DNA from: Acidobacteriota bacterium
GTDB lineage: Bacteria; Acidobacteriota; Blastocatellia; Pyrinomonadales; Pyrinomonadaceae
Reading direction: 5' to 3'
Assembly: GCA_020199775.1 (NCBI GenBank)
Contig: JAIVJZ010000040.1
Span: 186,001-250,000, forward strand
DNA length: 64,000 bases
This document shows positions 43,452-52,288 of the stretch, in pieces (position 1 is the stretch's first letter; each line of letters starts with the position of its first letter). The notes below the pieces were generated by a model that was not told where the DNA came from, searched no databases, and worked only from the letters and a program-made list of their open reading frames with translations. The translations under genes were made by a program, and so were the position numbers.

Positions 43452-43502
43452 TTGACAGACATAAATCGGCGTGGTACTTTGTCGCTAATGGCGACAAAGT
43501 AC
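43452..43502 (+). promoter_or_regulatory. Methylase promoter with overlapping C-box operator
   Basis: TTGACA at 43452-43457, 17-base spacer, TACTTT at 43475-43480 reading towards the methylase. A perfect 12-bp inverted repeat GTACTTTGTCGC (43474-43485) and 43491-43502 with 5-base spacer covers the -10 box and the probable start of transcription. It also lies upstream of the controller gene on the other strand. Binding of the controller here would repress the methylase promoter and control its own. Confidence 0.8.
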
Positions 43503-43534
43503 GGCGACAATCGGTTGTATTGAGAAAGGTTGAG

Positions 43535-44422
43535 ATGACTGAGAGAAAAGAAGAGAAGCATCAGATGCTGAACAGCCCGATCAAATGGGTAGGCGGTAAA
43601 TCTCGCCTGCGAAAGTTTATTATCCCTCTAATACCGGCACATACTTGTTATGTCGAACCTTTTGCCGGAGCCGCCTGGGTACTTTTCGGCAAACGTTCGA
43701 GCGACGTTGAAATTCTCAATGATAGAGAGCAGGAGTTAGTTAACTTCTTTCAGGTTGTAAAAGATAAACCCGAAGATTTGATAGCATCTTTTGAGTGGGA
43801 ACTCGTGTCACGCACAGAGTTTGAGCGTCTAGCCGGTTCAGACCCTACGCAAATGACTGACGTGCAGCGCGCCCATCGCTTTTATTACTTGATCATGGCT
43901 GGATGGGGCGGAGAGTTACATTATCCACGTTTTCAGACCAGCATCACTGACGGCGGACATGGTAATAGACTTTTCGGCGCGTTAAAGACACTTCGACAAC
44001 GCCTTGAACCGATTCATAAACGCCTGAGCACAGTCATCATCGAAAATCTCGATTGGCAGGATTGCGTTGACCGCTATGACCGTAAAGGGACGGTAATGTA
44101 TATAGACCCGCCTTATCCCGGTAACGGGTGTAATTACTCTCACAACATGCGCGATTGGGATGCGCACAAAGTTTTATCCGAGCGCCTGAGCCGCACCCAA
44201 TGTAATTGGATATTATCTTCTTATGATAAGCCGGAAGTTCGTGAGTTATTCACTCAATACTTTATAACGTCGGTTCAGTCTTCATCAGGCATGAATACGG
44301 AGAAAAACAGTAGCACACGGGTATTGAATAAGGAAATACTAATAACAAGCTTCAGCCCACCTAAAGAAACGACCGGCTCACAAGATGCGAATAGTCAACG
44401 GCGATTGAGCATGAGAGCATAA
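43535..44422 (+). CDS. D12-class (Dam-like) DNA N6-adenine methyltransferase
   Basis: 295 residues from ATG 43535, which has AAAGG at a good SD distance; TTG 43520 and ATG 43565 are alternatives. Motif X KWVGGKSRL at 17-25, motif I EPFAGAAWVLFG at 41-52, and the catalytic DPPY at 191-194 (YIDPPYPGN). The order X-I-IV is that of alpha-class adenine methylases, many of which act on GATC. As part of the island it protects host sites from the adjacent nuclease. The target cannot be told from the sequence alone. Confidence 0.9.
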   Translation: MTERKEEKHQMLNSPIKWVGGKSRLRKFIIPLIPAHTCYVEPFAGAAWVLFGKRSSDVEILNDREQELVNFFQVVKDKPEDLIASFEWELVSRTEFERLAGSDPTQMTDVQRAHRFYYLIMAGWGGELHYPRFQTSITDGGHGNRLFGALKTLRQRLEPIHKRLSTVIIENLDWQDCVDRYDRKGTVMYIDPPYPGNGCNYSHNMRDWDAHKVLSERLSRTQCNWILSSYDKPEVRELFTQYFITSVQSSSGMNTEKNSSTRVLNKEILITSFSPPKETTGSQDANSQRRLSMRA

Positions 44423-44448
44423 GAACCCTTTCATCAATGGAGGTCAGC

Positions 44449-44814
44449 GTGAGTATCGCAGATAACTGCCCGCCGTATGAAGAAAATCTGCTCATTGACC
44501 GCGAGACGCTAGCCAGCAATATTGGCTACATCTTAGATCACGACCCTGACGCTCCCGATATTTTGGCGCGCCTGTTCGTCGAGTTAAGGCAGGCAATTGA
44601 CGGTGGCTTACAGGGAATCAGCCGCGCAAGGAATACTTTGGTAACGGCTGTTGAGATAACCTACCTTCACTCACATTCACATGTTGCGGCGCTCACGTTG
44701 TATAGGCTTGCTCAGGAAGGTCAATTGAAGGTAGAGGATGAACCAACACGCCTGATTAACTCGGCGATTGAAAGAAACACGATAGGCAAGCCCAGCGCGC
44801 GCCAAAGCGAATAA
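44449..44814 (+). CDS. Hypothetical protein downstream of the methylase
   Basis: 121 residues from a GTG at 44449 that has GGAGG six bases upstream; an ATG at 44437 contains that SD and is less likely. The protein is acidic and mostly helical (LIDRETLASNIGYILDHDPDAPDILARLFVELRQ...), with no TM segment, cysteine cluster or known motif. It starts 26 bases after the methylase stop and shares its lower GC content, so it belongs to the restriction-modification island. Function unknown. Confidence 0.65.
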   Translation: MSIADNCPPYEENLLIDRETLASNIGYILDHDPDAPDILARLFVELRQAIDGGLQGISRARNTLVTAVEITYLHSHSHVAALTLYRLAQEGQLKVEDEPTRLINSAIERNTIGKPSARQSE

Positions 44815-44832
44815 GACGGTATTTATACCTTC

Positions 44833-45939
44833 TCAACGCATGGCGCGGGTCTGCTCGATCAATTCGATGAAGCGGCGGAAATGGTGTGCGGCGTCGTGGG
44901 GGCCGGGCGCGGCTTCGGGGTGATACTGGACGGAGAAGACGGGCAGCCCCTTGTGGCGTATCCCTTCGACGCAGTTGTCGTTGAGGTTGATGTGCGTGAC
45001 TTCTACGTCGGCCGGGAGCGTGCCGGCCTGGACGGCGAAGCCGTGATTATGGGAAGTGATCTCGATTGTGCCGGTGGCCTCTTCGCGCACGGGCTGGTTG
45101 CCGCCGCGATGGCCGAAACGGAGTTTGTAAGTCGAACCGCCGAAAGCTCTCCCGAGCAGTTGATGGCCGAGACAGATGCCGAAGGTCGGGACACCGGAGT
45201 TTGCGACGAGCGCGATCTCCGCGACCACCTGCGTCATCGAGCCCGGGTCGCCGGGGCCGTTCGAGAGGAAGATGCCGTCCGGCTTCAACGCCAGCACGTC
45301 CGCCGCCGGGGTGGAAGCGGGCACGACCGTCAGGCGGCAACCGAGCCGCGCGAACTCGCGCAAAGAATTCAACTTCACGCCCAAGTCATAGCAGACGACG
45401 TGGAAACGCGCCTCGCCTTCGGCGGGGACTTCGTAAGGCCGCTCGCACGTCACCGCGCTCGCCAGTTCCCTGTTCTCCATCGACTCGGAAGCGCGCGCCC
45501 GCGCGACCAAACTCTCCTCATTCAGATCGACCGTGGACAGGCAGGCGCGCATCGCGCCGCGGTCGCGTATGTGCCGGACGAGAGCGCGCGTGTCTATGTG
45601 GTCGATGGCGACGATCTGCCAACGTTTGAGATAGGCGTCCAGAGTCTCTTCCGCGCGCCAGTTAGACATGGTGCGGCTCGCCTCGCGCACGACGAAGCCC
45701 TCGACCCACGGGCGGCTCGATTCGGCGTCCGCGTCGTTCACGCCGTAGTTGCCGATGAGCGGGTAGGTCATGCACACGATCTGACCCGCGTAAGACGGGT
45801 CGGTGAGCACTTCCTGATAACCGGACATCGAAGTGTTAAAGACCATCTCGCCGCACGCCTCGCCCTCCGCTCCCCACGAGCGGCCGCGAAACGTGCGTCC
45901 ATCTTCAAGCGCGAGCAGCGCGGATTTCTTTTCACTCAT
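44833..45939 (-). CDS. carA: Carbamoyl-phosphate synthase small subunit
   Basis: Glutaminase subunit that supplies ammonia to CarB for pyrimidine and arginine synthesis. 368 residues. The N-terminal CarA domain ([40 protein letters not shown]) is followed by class I amidotransferase motifs: [21 protein letters not shown] (nucleophile Cys) and [11 protein letters not shown] (His and Glu). ATG 45939 is two bases after the stop of the upstream gene, so translation is probably coupled. A much longer open frame upstream is antisense noise. carB is not in the window. The restriction-modification island ends 18 bases from its stop. Confidence 0.95.
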   Translation of the reverse strand: MSEKKSALLALEDGRTFRGRSWGAEGEACGEMVFNTSMSGYQEVLTDPSYAGQIVCMTYPLIGNYGVNDADAESSRPWVEGFVVREASRTMSNWRAEETLDAYLKRWQIVAIDHIDTRALVRHIRDRGAMRACLSTVDLNEESLVARARASESMENRELASAVTCERPYEVPAEGEARFHVVCYDLGVKLNSLREFARLGCRLTVVPASTPAADVLALKPDGIFLSNGPGDPGSMTQVVAEIALVANSGVPTFGICLGHQLLGRAFGGSTYKLRFGHRGGNQPVREEATGTIEITSHNHGFAVQAGTLPADVEVTHINLNDNCVEGIRHKGLPVFSVQYHPEAAPGPHDAAHHFRRFIELIEQTRAMR

Positions 45940-45941
45940 AA

Positions 45942-47246
45942 TTAATTCGTCGCCTGTGTGCGCAAGAACTGTTGCGCCTCGTTGAGCCAGCGTTTCTCGG
46001 CGCGGTACTTGTAGGCGGGCGCGGTTTTGACGGCTTCGATGCAGGCGCGCATCGAGTCGGCGGCCTCGCGCGTGCGCCCCATGCCGAAGAGCGCGCGCCC
46101 CGTCAGGTACAGCCCTTCGGGGTCGGCCTGGCGGCGGTCGAGAAAGCGTTCGAGCGCGTCGAGCGCGTCCGCGTACTGCCCCGCGGCCAGATAGGTCGCG
46201 CCGATCTCGCGCCAGATTTCGTGTTGCGCGTGGCTCTGGTCGCGCGCGACGACCTGCTCGAAACGCGCAATCGCGCCCGCCGGATCGTTCTGCATGCGGG
46301 CGATGCGGCCGAGTTGAAAGTGAGCGTCCACCTCTTCGGCGTCGATCTCGACGGCGCGCGCGAAACGCGCTTTGGCCTCGTCGAGTTCTTTGCGCTGGAG
46401 GTGGATGAGGCCAAGGTTGTAGTGCGCGGAAGCGTCGGCCGGGTTGAGCGTGGCGGCTTCGAGGTTCTGCCGGAACGAGGCGCGCGCGCGTTGCGTGCGC
46501 ATCACTTCGCCGAAGTAGCCGCGCAGCAGGAGAAAGAGCATGAGCAGCAAAAACGGCGAAGCGAGAAAACGACCGAGCAACGCCAGCAACGGAGACAACA
46601 TGATCATGACGACCCCGCCCCCGACCATCGCCGCGGCGGCGCGCGGCCAACTGAGGCGAAACACTTCACGCACGCCGATGAGCGTCCACACCAAAAAGAA
46701 GGGCAGGACGAGCGTGGCCGCAATACTCTCAGACATTTGTTGCGGGTCGGTGAGTTGCGCTATCACGTCGGGCGGCATGTTCTGTTGTCTGCCGAACGCC
46801 TCACCGAACGTTTGCAGTTCGGCGAGCCATTGAGCTTCAAAGCCGCTCAGGCGTGAGAGGACGGCGACGGGCAGAGCGGCGATGTGCGCCGCCGCCCACG
46901 AATAGAAGACGGCCGACGCGGCGGGCGCGAACTCCTGTTGCAACACCAGACTGAAGCTGCCCCGCCGCTCGAACATGTTGGCGAAGAAGATCACCCCCGG
47001 CACGAAGATGACGGCGACGACGAGCAGGCTGCCCACCGTCCCGCTCAAGATGGCGAAGCCGCCGAACGCCCCGCCCGCACGCGCCTGCGCGGCCAGATAA
47101 GGCCACTGCATGTAGAGCACGTAGATCACTTTCGCGCCGAGCGCGAGCGCGGCGGCGAAACCGAGCGGCGCGCGGTCGCGCACCAAGGCCATCGCGCGCA
47201 CGGGCGCGTGAAACATCATCAAAAGCGGCTTCAACCAGTCAAGCAT
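45942..47246 (-). CDS. YIP1-like membrane protein with C-terminal TPR repeats
   Basis: 434 residues. The N-terminal half has five to six TM helices ([77 protein letters not shown]) in the manner of YIP1-type membrane domains. From about residue 265 there are at least four TPR units ([51 protein letters not shown]). A membrane scaffold for protein interaction is likely; partners unknown. It is between lepB and carA on one strand. Confidence 0.75.
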   Translation of the reverse strand: MLDWLKPLLMMFHAPVRAMALVRDRAPLGFAAALALGAKVIYVLYMQWPYLAAQARAGGAFGGFAILSGTVGSLLVVAVIFVPGVIFFANMFERRGSFSLVLQQEFAPAASAVFYSWAAAHIAALPVAVLSRLSGFEAQWLAELQTFGEAFGRQQNMPPDVIAQLTDPQQMSESIAATLVLPFFLVWTLIGVREVFRLSWPRAAAAMVGGGVVMIMLSPLLALLGRFLASPFLLLMLFLLLRGYFGEVMRTQRARASFRQNLEAATLNPADASAHYNLGLIHLQRKELDEAKARFARAVEIDAEEVDAHFQLGRIARMQNDPAGAIARFEQVVARDQSHAQHEIWREIGATYLAAGQYADALDALERFLDRRQADPEGLYLTGRALFGMGRTREAADSMRACIEAVKTAPAYKYRAEKRWLNEAQQFLRTQATN

Positions 47247-47254
47247 TTCAATTC

Positions 47255-47332
47255 AGTAAGCAGTAAGCAGTAAGCCGTAAGCCGTGAGCAGCCAAAACTG
47301 TTTTCTTACGGCTCGCGGCTCACGGCTCACTC
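47255..47332. repeat. Period-7 hairpin, family F (AGTAAGC/CGTGAGC)
   Basis: Left arm 47255-47291 (AGTAAGC, AGTAAGC, CGTAAGC, CGTGAGC) and inverted arm 47305-47332, loop about 13 bases. It lies between lepB and the TPR gene; the lepB stop at 47320 is inside the right arm. Confidence 0.85.
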
Positions 47333-48030
47333 TCCTCGTCCTCTTCCGGCTCGACGGAGGGCGTCGGCAGCGCGTCGGGCGGGGTGAGCGCGTAGTCGGT
47401 CTCGTGGCGAATGATGGTCGCGTCCGCGAGCGGCCAGTAACGAAGGAGCGCTTTGCCGTAGATGTATTTTTCCGGCACTTGCCCCCAGATGCGCGAGTCG
47501 CTGGAATTGTCGCGGTTGTCGCCCATCACGAAATAATAGTGCGGTTTGACGACGGTGGGCGGGAGCGTCATGCGACCCACGTTGAGTTGCGGGTCGAGGT
47601 ATGGCTCGTTCAACTCCTGCCCGTTGATCTGGATGCGCCCGCCGCGCACCTCCACGAGTTCGCCCGGCAGGCCGATGACGCGTTTGATGTAACTCTTGTC
47701 CGGGTCGTCTGGAAACCAGAAGACGACGATGTCGCCGCGGTCGAGTTTCGGCCAGTGGTAATAGACGAGTTTGTTGACGAAGATGCGCTCGCCGTCGTGG
47801 AGTCTGGGCAGCATCGAAGTGCCTTCGACTTTGACGGGCTGCACCACGAAGACGACGAACAAGGCGGCGACCAGCAGCGCGAAGACCAGATCGCGCAGGA
47901 GCAGGCGCGCTTCCGACCAGAAGTGCTTGCGCGACTCTTGATCGAGCCGCTGCACTTCGATGTCGCGGTCGTCCTCTACCCGGATGTCGCCGAACGGCGG
48001 GCTGCGGCGCGCTCCCTGACGCTTGAACAT
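47320..48030 (-). CDS. lepB: Signal peptidase I
   Basis: Inner-membrane serine protease that removes signal peptides. 236 residues with one TM helix (about 46-64, [17 protein letters not shown]). The nucleophile Ser72 is in EGTSMLP, the general base Lys116 in [11 protein letters not shown], and box E is [11 protein letters not shown]. The second N-terminal TM helix of E. coli LepB is absent, as in many shorter type I peptidases. A 40-residue charged cytoplasmic start precedes the helix. The acidic C-terminus ends in a heptamer hairpin arm. Confidence 0.95.
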   Translation of the reverse strand: MFKRQGARRSPPFGDIRVEDDRDIEVQRLDQESRKHFWSEARLLLRDLVFALLVAALFVVFVVQPVKVEGTSMLPRLHDGERIFVNKLVYYHWPKLDRGDIVVFWFPDDPDKSYIKRVIGLPGELVEVRGGRIQINGQELNEPYLDPQLNVGRMTLPPTVVKPHYYFVMGDNRDNSSDSRIWGQVPEKYIYGKALLRYWPLADATIIRHETDYALTPPDALPTPSVEPEEDEESEP

Positions 48031-48256
48031 AGGCTTCTTCGTTGCTCGTCCGTCGATCTTTCGACTACTCGTATCTCACGTCTTTCGAGGTTAGCCGCGC
48101 GCCGCGCGCTTTGTCAACGCGGGGGCGCGTCGAGGCCGGCGGGTGTTTGCTTGACAGTGTTCGCGGCGCGTCTCTATTATCGTTTATCAAGCAGCGTCCA
48201 TACTTTGCAGACCAATTTCCGTCCGTCCGACGGACGCGAACGGAGGCTCATCAAGC

Positions 48257-48586
48257 GTGATTAAACTCGACATCGTCAACCGCGTGGCGGATCGCACGGG
48301 CGTGCCGAAGATGAAGGCCGAGCAGGCCGTCGACGCCCTCTTTCACTCGATGAAGGAAGCGCTCGCGCGCGGCGAACGCATCGAACTGCGCGGCTTCGGC
48401 GTCTTCGTCGTCAAACCGCGCAAGCGCGGCGTCGGGCGCAACCCCCGCACCGGCGAAGAGGTCGCCATCCCTACCGGCAAGACTATCCGCTTCAAGCCCG
48501 GCAAGGAACTTCAGGCTCACGGCTTCGACACCGAGGACGACGCCGGACACGACACGGACGTGCCGGTCACGGCGAGCGACGGCTGA
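48257..48586 (+). CDS. HU family DNA-binding protein
   Basis: 109 residues. Typical start IKLDIVNRVADRTGVPKMKAEQAVDALF, beta-arm GFGVFVVKPRKRGVGRNPRTGEEV, then IRFKPGKEL. It bends DNA non-specifically and compacts the nucleoid. Start codon is GTG at 48257 with GGAGG upstream. The C-terminal 20 residues (FDTEDDAGHDTDVPV...) are an acidic extension not seen in standard 90-residue HU. It is divergent from lepB. Confidence 0.93.
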   Translation: MIKLDIVNRVADRTGVPKMKAEQAVDALFHSMKEALARGERIELRGFGVFVVKPRKRGVGRNPRTGEEVAIPTGKTIRFKPGKELQAHGFDTEDDAGHDTDVPVTASDG

Positions 48587-48596
48587 CAAGATGCGG

Positions 48597-48680
48597 AAGA
48601 CGTAAGTCGTGAATCGTCAATCGTGAATGGAGGAAGAAGGTTCTTCTCTTTCACGATTGACGATTCACGATTTGCGTCTT
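48597..48680. repeat. Period-7 hairpin, family A, copy 3
   Basis: Arms 48597-48627 and 48650-48680 pair over 31 bp with two mismatches (units CGTGAAT, CGTCAAT). The loop of about 22 bases is GGAGGAAGAAGGTTCTTCTCTT-like. It fills the gap between HU and the site-2 protease gene. Confidence 0.88.
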
Positions 48681-48696
48681 TATTGTCACTTGAATT

Positions 48697-49740
48697 ATGT
48701 CCGAGACACTTCAACCGCTCCCGCCTCCGGTTGACCGCCACGCAACATGGACCCGGCAAGCAACGCGCCCGACCACGCGCGAGTGGGCGCGCCACGTCGC
48801 GCTCTTTCTGCTGACCGCCGTGACGGCCACGCTCGCGGGCGTGATGCAAGCGGCGACCAGCCTCCCCGAATTTGAACCCGACCTTGCCGCGCCCGCCGCC
48901 TGGCCCGGCTACTTCGTCTACGTCCCGGCCTATTACTTTCTCTCCGTCCGCGAACTTCTCAGGCAGGCTCTCACGCACACGGAACTGATCGGGCAGGGGG
49001 CGACGTTCGCCGCCGCGCTGCTCGCCATCCTGCTCGCGCACGAGGCGGGGCACTACGTCGCCTGTCGCCGCTACGGCGTCCGTGCCACACTACCGTTCTT
49101 TGTTCCCGCGCCGCCGCTCTTTCTCGCGGGCACGTTCGGCGCGTTCATCAAGATCAAATCGCCCATCCCGACGCGCCGCGCGCTCTTCGACATCGGCGTC
49201 GCCGGGCCGCTCGCGGGCTTCATCGTCATCATCCCCGTCGCCGTGCTCGCGCTTTTGACGGCGCAACCCGCGCCGCCCCTCGTAGAGACCGCCGCGGCGG
49301 GCACGCTCATCACCTTCAACGACCCGCCGCTCCTGCGTCTGCTCGCGCCCGCGCTCGGCGTTCATCTCACCGACATCGCGCCCAACCCTTTTTACTTCGC
49401 GGCGTGGATCGGCCTGCTCGTGACGAGCCTGAACCTGCTACCCGTGGGACAACTCGACGGCGGCCACGCGGTCTTCGCCGTCTTCGGCAAGCGCACGCAC
49501 GCGTGGGTCGGCCGCGCGGGTTTCGTCGCGATGGCGCTGCTCGCCGTGCTCGGTTGGCGTTGGCACAACTCGCCCGGCGGTTTTCTCTACGCAATACTTT
49601 TGTTCGTCATGCTTCGAGTCCCGCACCCGCAAGCCCTCGACGAACTCACCCCGCTCGGCCGCGCGCGCATGCTCGTCGCGCTTCTCACGCTCGTGGTCTT
49701 CCTGCTCTGCTTCGTGCTGTTCCCCATCACGATCTCTTAA
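48697..49740 (+). CDS. Site-2 protease family (M50) membrane metalloprotease
   Basis: 347 residues with about seven TM helices. Zinc ligands H114ExxH118 (LLAHEAGHYVACRR) and the third ligand region NLLPVGQLDGGHAVF define an intramembrane M50 protease. The length and GTFGAFIKIKSPIPTRRALFDIGVAGPLAGF match the plant EGY-like/bacterial short S2P group without PDZ domain. The substrate is not deducible; regulators such as anti-sigma factors are common targets. It ends the cluster before a 500-base gene-free region. Confidence 0.9.
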   Translation: MSETLQPLPPPVDRHATWTRQATRPTTREWARHVALFLLTAVTATLAGVMQAATSLPEFEPDLAAPAAWPGYFVYVPAYYFLSVRELLRQALTHTELIGQGATFAAALLAILLAHEAGHYVACRRYGVRATLPFFVPAPPLFLAGTFGAFIKIKSPIPTRRALFDIGVAGPLAGFIVIIPVAVLALLTAQPAPPLVETAAAGTLITFNDPPLLRLLAPALGVHLTDIAPNPFYFAAWIGLLVTSLNLLPVGQLDGGHAVFAVFGKRTHAWVGRAGFVAMALLAVLGWRWHNSPGGFLYAILLFVMLRVPHPQALDELTPLGRARMLVALLTLVVFLLCFVLFPITIS

Positions 49741-49786
49741 GCCTATAGCCGCGCCGTCCTGCACACACACGCGCCCCACGTCCGTT

Positions 49787-49975
49787 TATAGCGGTTTGCA
49801 ATTGAGTGCGATGAAGGAATCATTGGAGGGGCCGGGCTAGTCCCTGCCCGCATGGCTACGAAAGCGAGCGGGCAGGGACAAGCCCGGCTCCTACAATAAT
49901 CACAGAGCGGGCAGGGACCAGCCCGGCCCCTACCATAATCACAGACGAGTCGCATCCATTTGCAAACTGCTGTAG
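49787..49975. mobile_element. MITE-like element with imperfect 25-bp ends and internal GC-rich repeats
   Basis: Ends 49787-49811 (TATAGCGGTTTGCAATTG...) and 49951-49975 match as inverted repeats at 20 of 25 positions, with TA at both extremes, which would suit insertion at a TA target as for IS630/Tc1-type elements. The inside holds two direct copies of a roughly 40-base unit containing CGGGCAGGGAC and ending ATAATCACAG (about 49868-49906 and 49907-49945), plus an inverted partial copy at 49830-49850. No ORF inside. The family is not identified. Confidence 0.5.
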
Positions 49976-50141
49976 TATCCGAATTAGATTGTTAATGGAA
50001 TCGGATGGCGCGCGTTAGTTAATTACTCGAATCGGAGGTTCGAGCGTGGTTCGCGTGCGCCGGCGAAGAGACAACCGTCAGCGTCCGGCAGTTGAAAACG
50101 CAATGAAGCTGGCTGAACGCAAAGAGACTCTTTAGTGAAAA
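49976..50141. other. Remainder of a 517-base gene-free region
   Basis: Between the MITE-like element and a hairpin. I checked for a tRNA because GGTTCGAG occurs at 50037-50044, but no acceptor or anticodon arm fits. Nothing else is supported. Confidence 0.4.
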
Positions 50142-50180
50142 GAAGAAGCCGCCTCATAGTTAATATGAAGCGGCTTCTTC
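50142..50180. terminator. Hairpin terminator
   Basis: GAAGAAGCCGC (50142-50152) pairs perfectly with 50170-50180; loop of 17 bases. It lies about 80 bases beyond the stop of the minus-strand gene at 50258 and could also serve plus-strand transcripts. Confidence 0.65.
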
Positions 50181-50257
50181 AAGATTTAGAAGTCGAAAGA
50201 GAGCGCGTTTCGCCCTACTCTTTCGCGTCTTCTCTCCCGCGCCCGAAACCGCGACGC

Positions 50258-51250
50258 TTAACCCGTCGCCATCGCGGGCAGTAGCCCTTTGATCTCACGC
50301 ACGATGCGGTGAACGTCCTGCTGGTCTTTCAAGGCGATCATGAAGAACTTGTAACCCTGCTGGAAGCAGATGACGCCGTTCGAGAAGAGCCAGATGCCTT
50401 CGAGGACAGGGTTGCCGCCTAAGAGCCAACTGACGGGCGCGCCGACGATGTTGCCCGGCTGGAAAATCTGCGCGCAGATGGCGAGACCCGCCGCGCAACT
50501 GAACGCGCCCAGAAGCGGCGCGCCCACGTAGCGCACGATTGAACGCTCGAACTCGGCGCGCTTGCGTTCGGCCTCCGTCACGTCGCCCGCTGCGACGAGC
50601 CGTTCGCGCTCGCTCAAGTAGCTGTCAAACTTCGCGCCCGCGCGCCTGAGCGCCCAGACGGGCAAAGCGGAGTGTGTGAACCAGTGAGGGTGCGCGCCGA
50701 TGAGCACGGCGTCGAGTCGCGGGAAGACCGCACCCGCGCCCAGCCCCCCGGCTATCGAGAGCGACACCAGCACGGCCTGCTGCGGATTCTCGCGCGCCCA
50801 GTCGAAGGCTTTGAACAGTCCCACACTCGCCGCGGAAGCGGCGCGCGTCACGCCCGAACCGACGCTGTAGGCGCGCGCGGCGCGTTCGTAATGCTTCTTC
50901 GCCCCATCGAAAACTTCATTCGCACGCTCGCCGGCATTGCGCCCCGCGCCGCGCAATTTCTCACTCGCCTCGCGCGCCGCGCGCCCGGCCTCCTGAGCGG
51001 CGCGGACGGCCTGCTCGCGCACCTCGCCCACGCCCTCGCGCACGTCGTACTCTTCGCCCAAACGCTCCGCCTCGGCACGCGCTCGCTCCGCTTCACTCAC
51101 CACGCGCGTCGCGCCGCGCTTCGCCGCGTCCTGGGCCGCGCGCGCGCCCTCTTCGACGCGATCCTTGATCTTATACTTATCATCCAACTCGCGCGCCTTG
51201 CGCTGTGCGGCCTCGCGCCACTCGTCCAACTTATCTCGATAATCAGCCAT
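50258..51250 (-). CDS. Coiled-coil/LEA-like protein with C-terminal membrane segments, unknown
   Basis: 330 residues. Residues 1-130 are Ala/Arg/Glu-rich amphipathic helix with repeated 11-mer-like patterns (RAAQDAAKRGATRVVSEAERARAEAERLG), resembling LEA or apolipoprotein-like helices. The second half contains hydrophobic segments (QQAVLVSLSIAGGLGAGAV, PLLGAFSCAAGLAICAQIF, PVLEGIWLFSNGVICFQQGYKFFMIAL). No known family was recognised. A membrane stress or membrane-shaping protein is a guess. ATG 51250 has a GGAGGG SD; the upstream frame is hairpin sequence. Confidence 0.7.
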   Translation of the reverse strand: MADYRDKLDEWREAAQRKARELDDKYKIKDRVEEGARAAQDAAKRGATRVVSEAERARAEAERLGEEYDVREGVGEVREQAVRAAQEAGRAAREASEKLRGAGRNAGERANEVFDGAKKHYERAARAYSVGSGVTRAASAASVGLFKAFDWARENPQQAVLVSLSIAGGLGAGAVFPRLDAVLIGAHPHWFTHSALPVWALRRAGAKFDSYLSERERLVAAGDVTEAERKRAEFERSIVRYVGAPLLGAFSCAAGLAICAQIFQPGNIVGAPVSWLLGGNPVLEGIWLFSNGVICFQQGYKFFMIALKDQQDVHRIVREIKGLLPAMATG

Positions 51251-51266
51251 GAAACCCTCCAGTTTG

Positions 51267-51362
51267 AAAGGGATGAGGGCGGAGGGATGAGGGATGAATG
51301 AAGAAACTGCTCCAGCAAGCCAAGCGTTCCTTTCATCCCTCATCCCTCCGCCCTCATCCCTT
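51267..51362. repeat. Period-7 hairpin, family D, copy 2
   Basis: Arms 51267-51298 and 51331-51362 (GGGATGA, GGGCGGA, GGGATGA, GGGATGA) pair perfectly over about 31 bp; loop about 32 bases. It is located between the LEA-like gene and the diguanylate cyclase gene. Confidence 0.9.
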
Positions 51363-51364
51363 GT

Positions 51365-52288
51365 CTATGATACGCCGAGCGCGGACGTGGGGTTCGCTTC
51401 GTGTGTGGCGGAGACGACGCGGTTGCGTCCACGTCGCTTCGCTTCGTAGAGCGCGGCGTCGGCGGAGGCGTATAGTTCGCGCCCGTCGCGCAACGGCTCG
51501 GTGAACTCGGCCAGCCCGATGCTCACCGTGACGCGCGCGGCTTCCGGGATGTCCGTCTCGGCGATGGTCTTGCGCAGGCGTTCGGCCACTTCGAGGCCGT
51601 GCGCGAAATCCGTCTCCGTCAGGATGATGCCGAACTCCTCGCCGCCGATGCGCGCCGCCGTGTCGACGCCGCGCGTGCCCGTCTGCAAGACGTGGCTGAG
51701 ACGGCGGAGCGTCTCGTCGCCGCCCTCGTGCCCGTAGGTGTCGTTGACGAGTTTGAAGTGATCTATGTCGAGCACGAGCAGGCAGAACGGGTGGCCGTAA
51801 CGCCGCGTGCGCGCCACCTCGCGTTCCAGTTGCCGCTCGAAGCGACGGCGGTTCGCCAAGCCCGTCAGGTGGTCGGTGAAGGCGGCTTCCTCGCACGAGT
51901 CGAGATAGTTTTTGAAATCGAGCAGCGTGCGCGCGCGCGCCAGCAGCAGGTCGAGGTCGGTGGGGTCTGTGATGTAACCGAGTGCGCCCACCTGCGAGCC
52001 GCGCCGCGCGTCCTGCGCCTCGGCCTTCGCCGCCGTCTGGATGATGACGGGGATGAAGCGCGTCTGCGGGTTGGCGCGGATGCGCTTGACCATCTCGTAG
52101 CCGTCGACGTGGGGCATCATCACGTCCGTCACGATCAGGTCGAAGGAGTGCGCCTCGACCGCCGCCAACCCCTGCGCGCCGTCGTTCGCCGTGTGGACGA
52201 TGTAGCCCGCCATCTCCAGAGCGACTTTAAGCAACTGCCGTTTATCCGGCTCGTCGTCAACCACCAGCACCGTGAATTTGCTTAACAT
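51365..52288 (-). CDS. Response regulator with GGDEF (diguanylate cyclase) output
   Basis: 307 residues. Receiver domain (about 1-125): FTVLVVDDEPDKRQLL, phosphoacceptor Asp in LIVTDVMMPHVDGY. The conserved lysine of the last strand is replaced by Asp in LGYITDPTDLD, which may alter phosphorylation switching. GGDEF domain (about 140-295): TDHLTGLANRRRFERQL, LDIDHFKLVNDTYGHEGGDE, active site RIGGEEFGI and an inhibitory RxxD (RGVD) five residues before it. It makes c-di-GMP from GTP. The PilZ protein at 40643 could be an effector. No histidine kinase is nearby. Confidence 0.93.
   Translation of the reverse strand: MLSKFTVLVVDDEPDKRQLLKVALEMAGYIVHTANDGAQGLAAVEAHSFDLIVTDVMMPHVDGYEMVKRIRANPQTRFIPVIIQTAAKAEAQDARRGSQVGALGYITDPTDLDLLLARARTLLDFKNYLDSCEEAAFTDHLTGLANRRRFERQLEREVARTRRYGHPFCLLVLDIDHFKLVNDTYGHEGGDETLRRLSHVLQTGTRGVDTAARIGGEEFGIILTETDFAHGLEVAERLRKTIAETDIPEAARVTVSIGLAEFTEPLRDGRELYASADAALYEAKRRGRNRVVSATHEANPTSALGVS

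Noticed and set aside
42375..44832. Direct repeats or att sites at the edges of the restriction-modification island
   Set aside because: I compared both junctions by eye and found no shared string long enough to call; the insertion mechanism is unknown.
50020..50060. tRNA-like GGTTCGAG segment
   Set aside because: A T-loop-like string alone; no acceptor stem, D-arm or anticodon arm can be folded around it.
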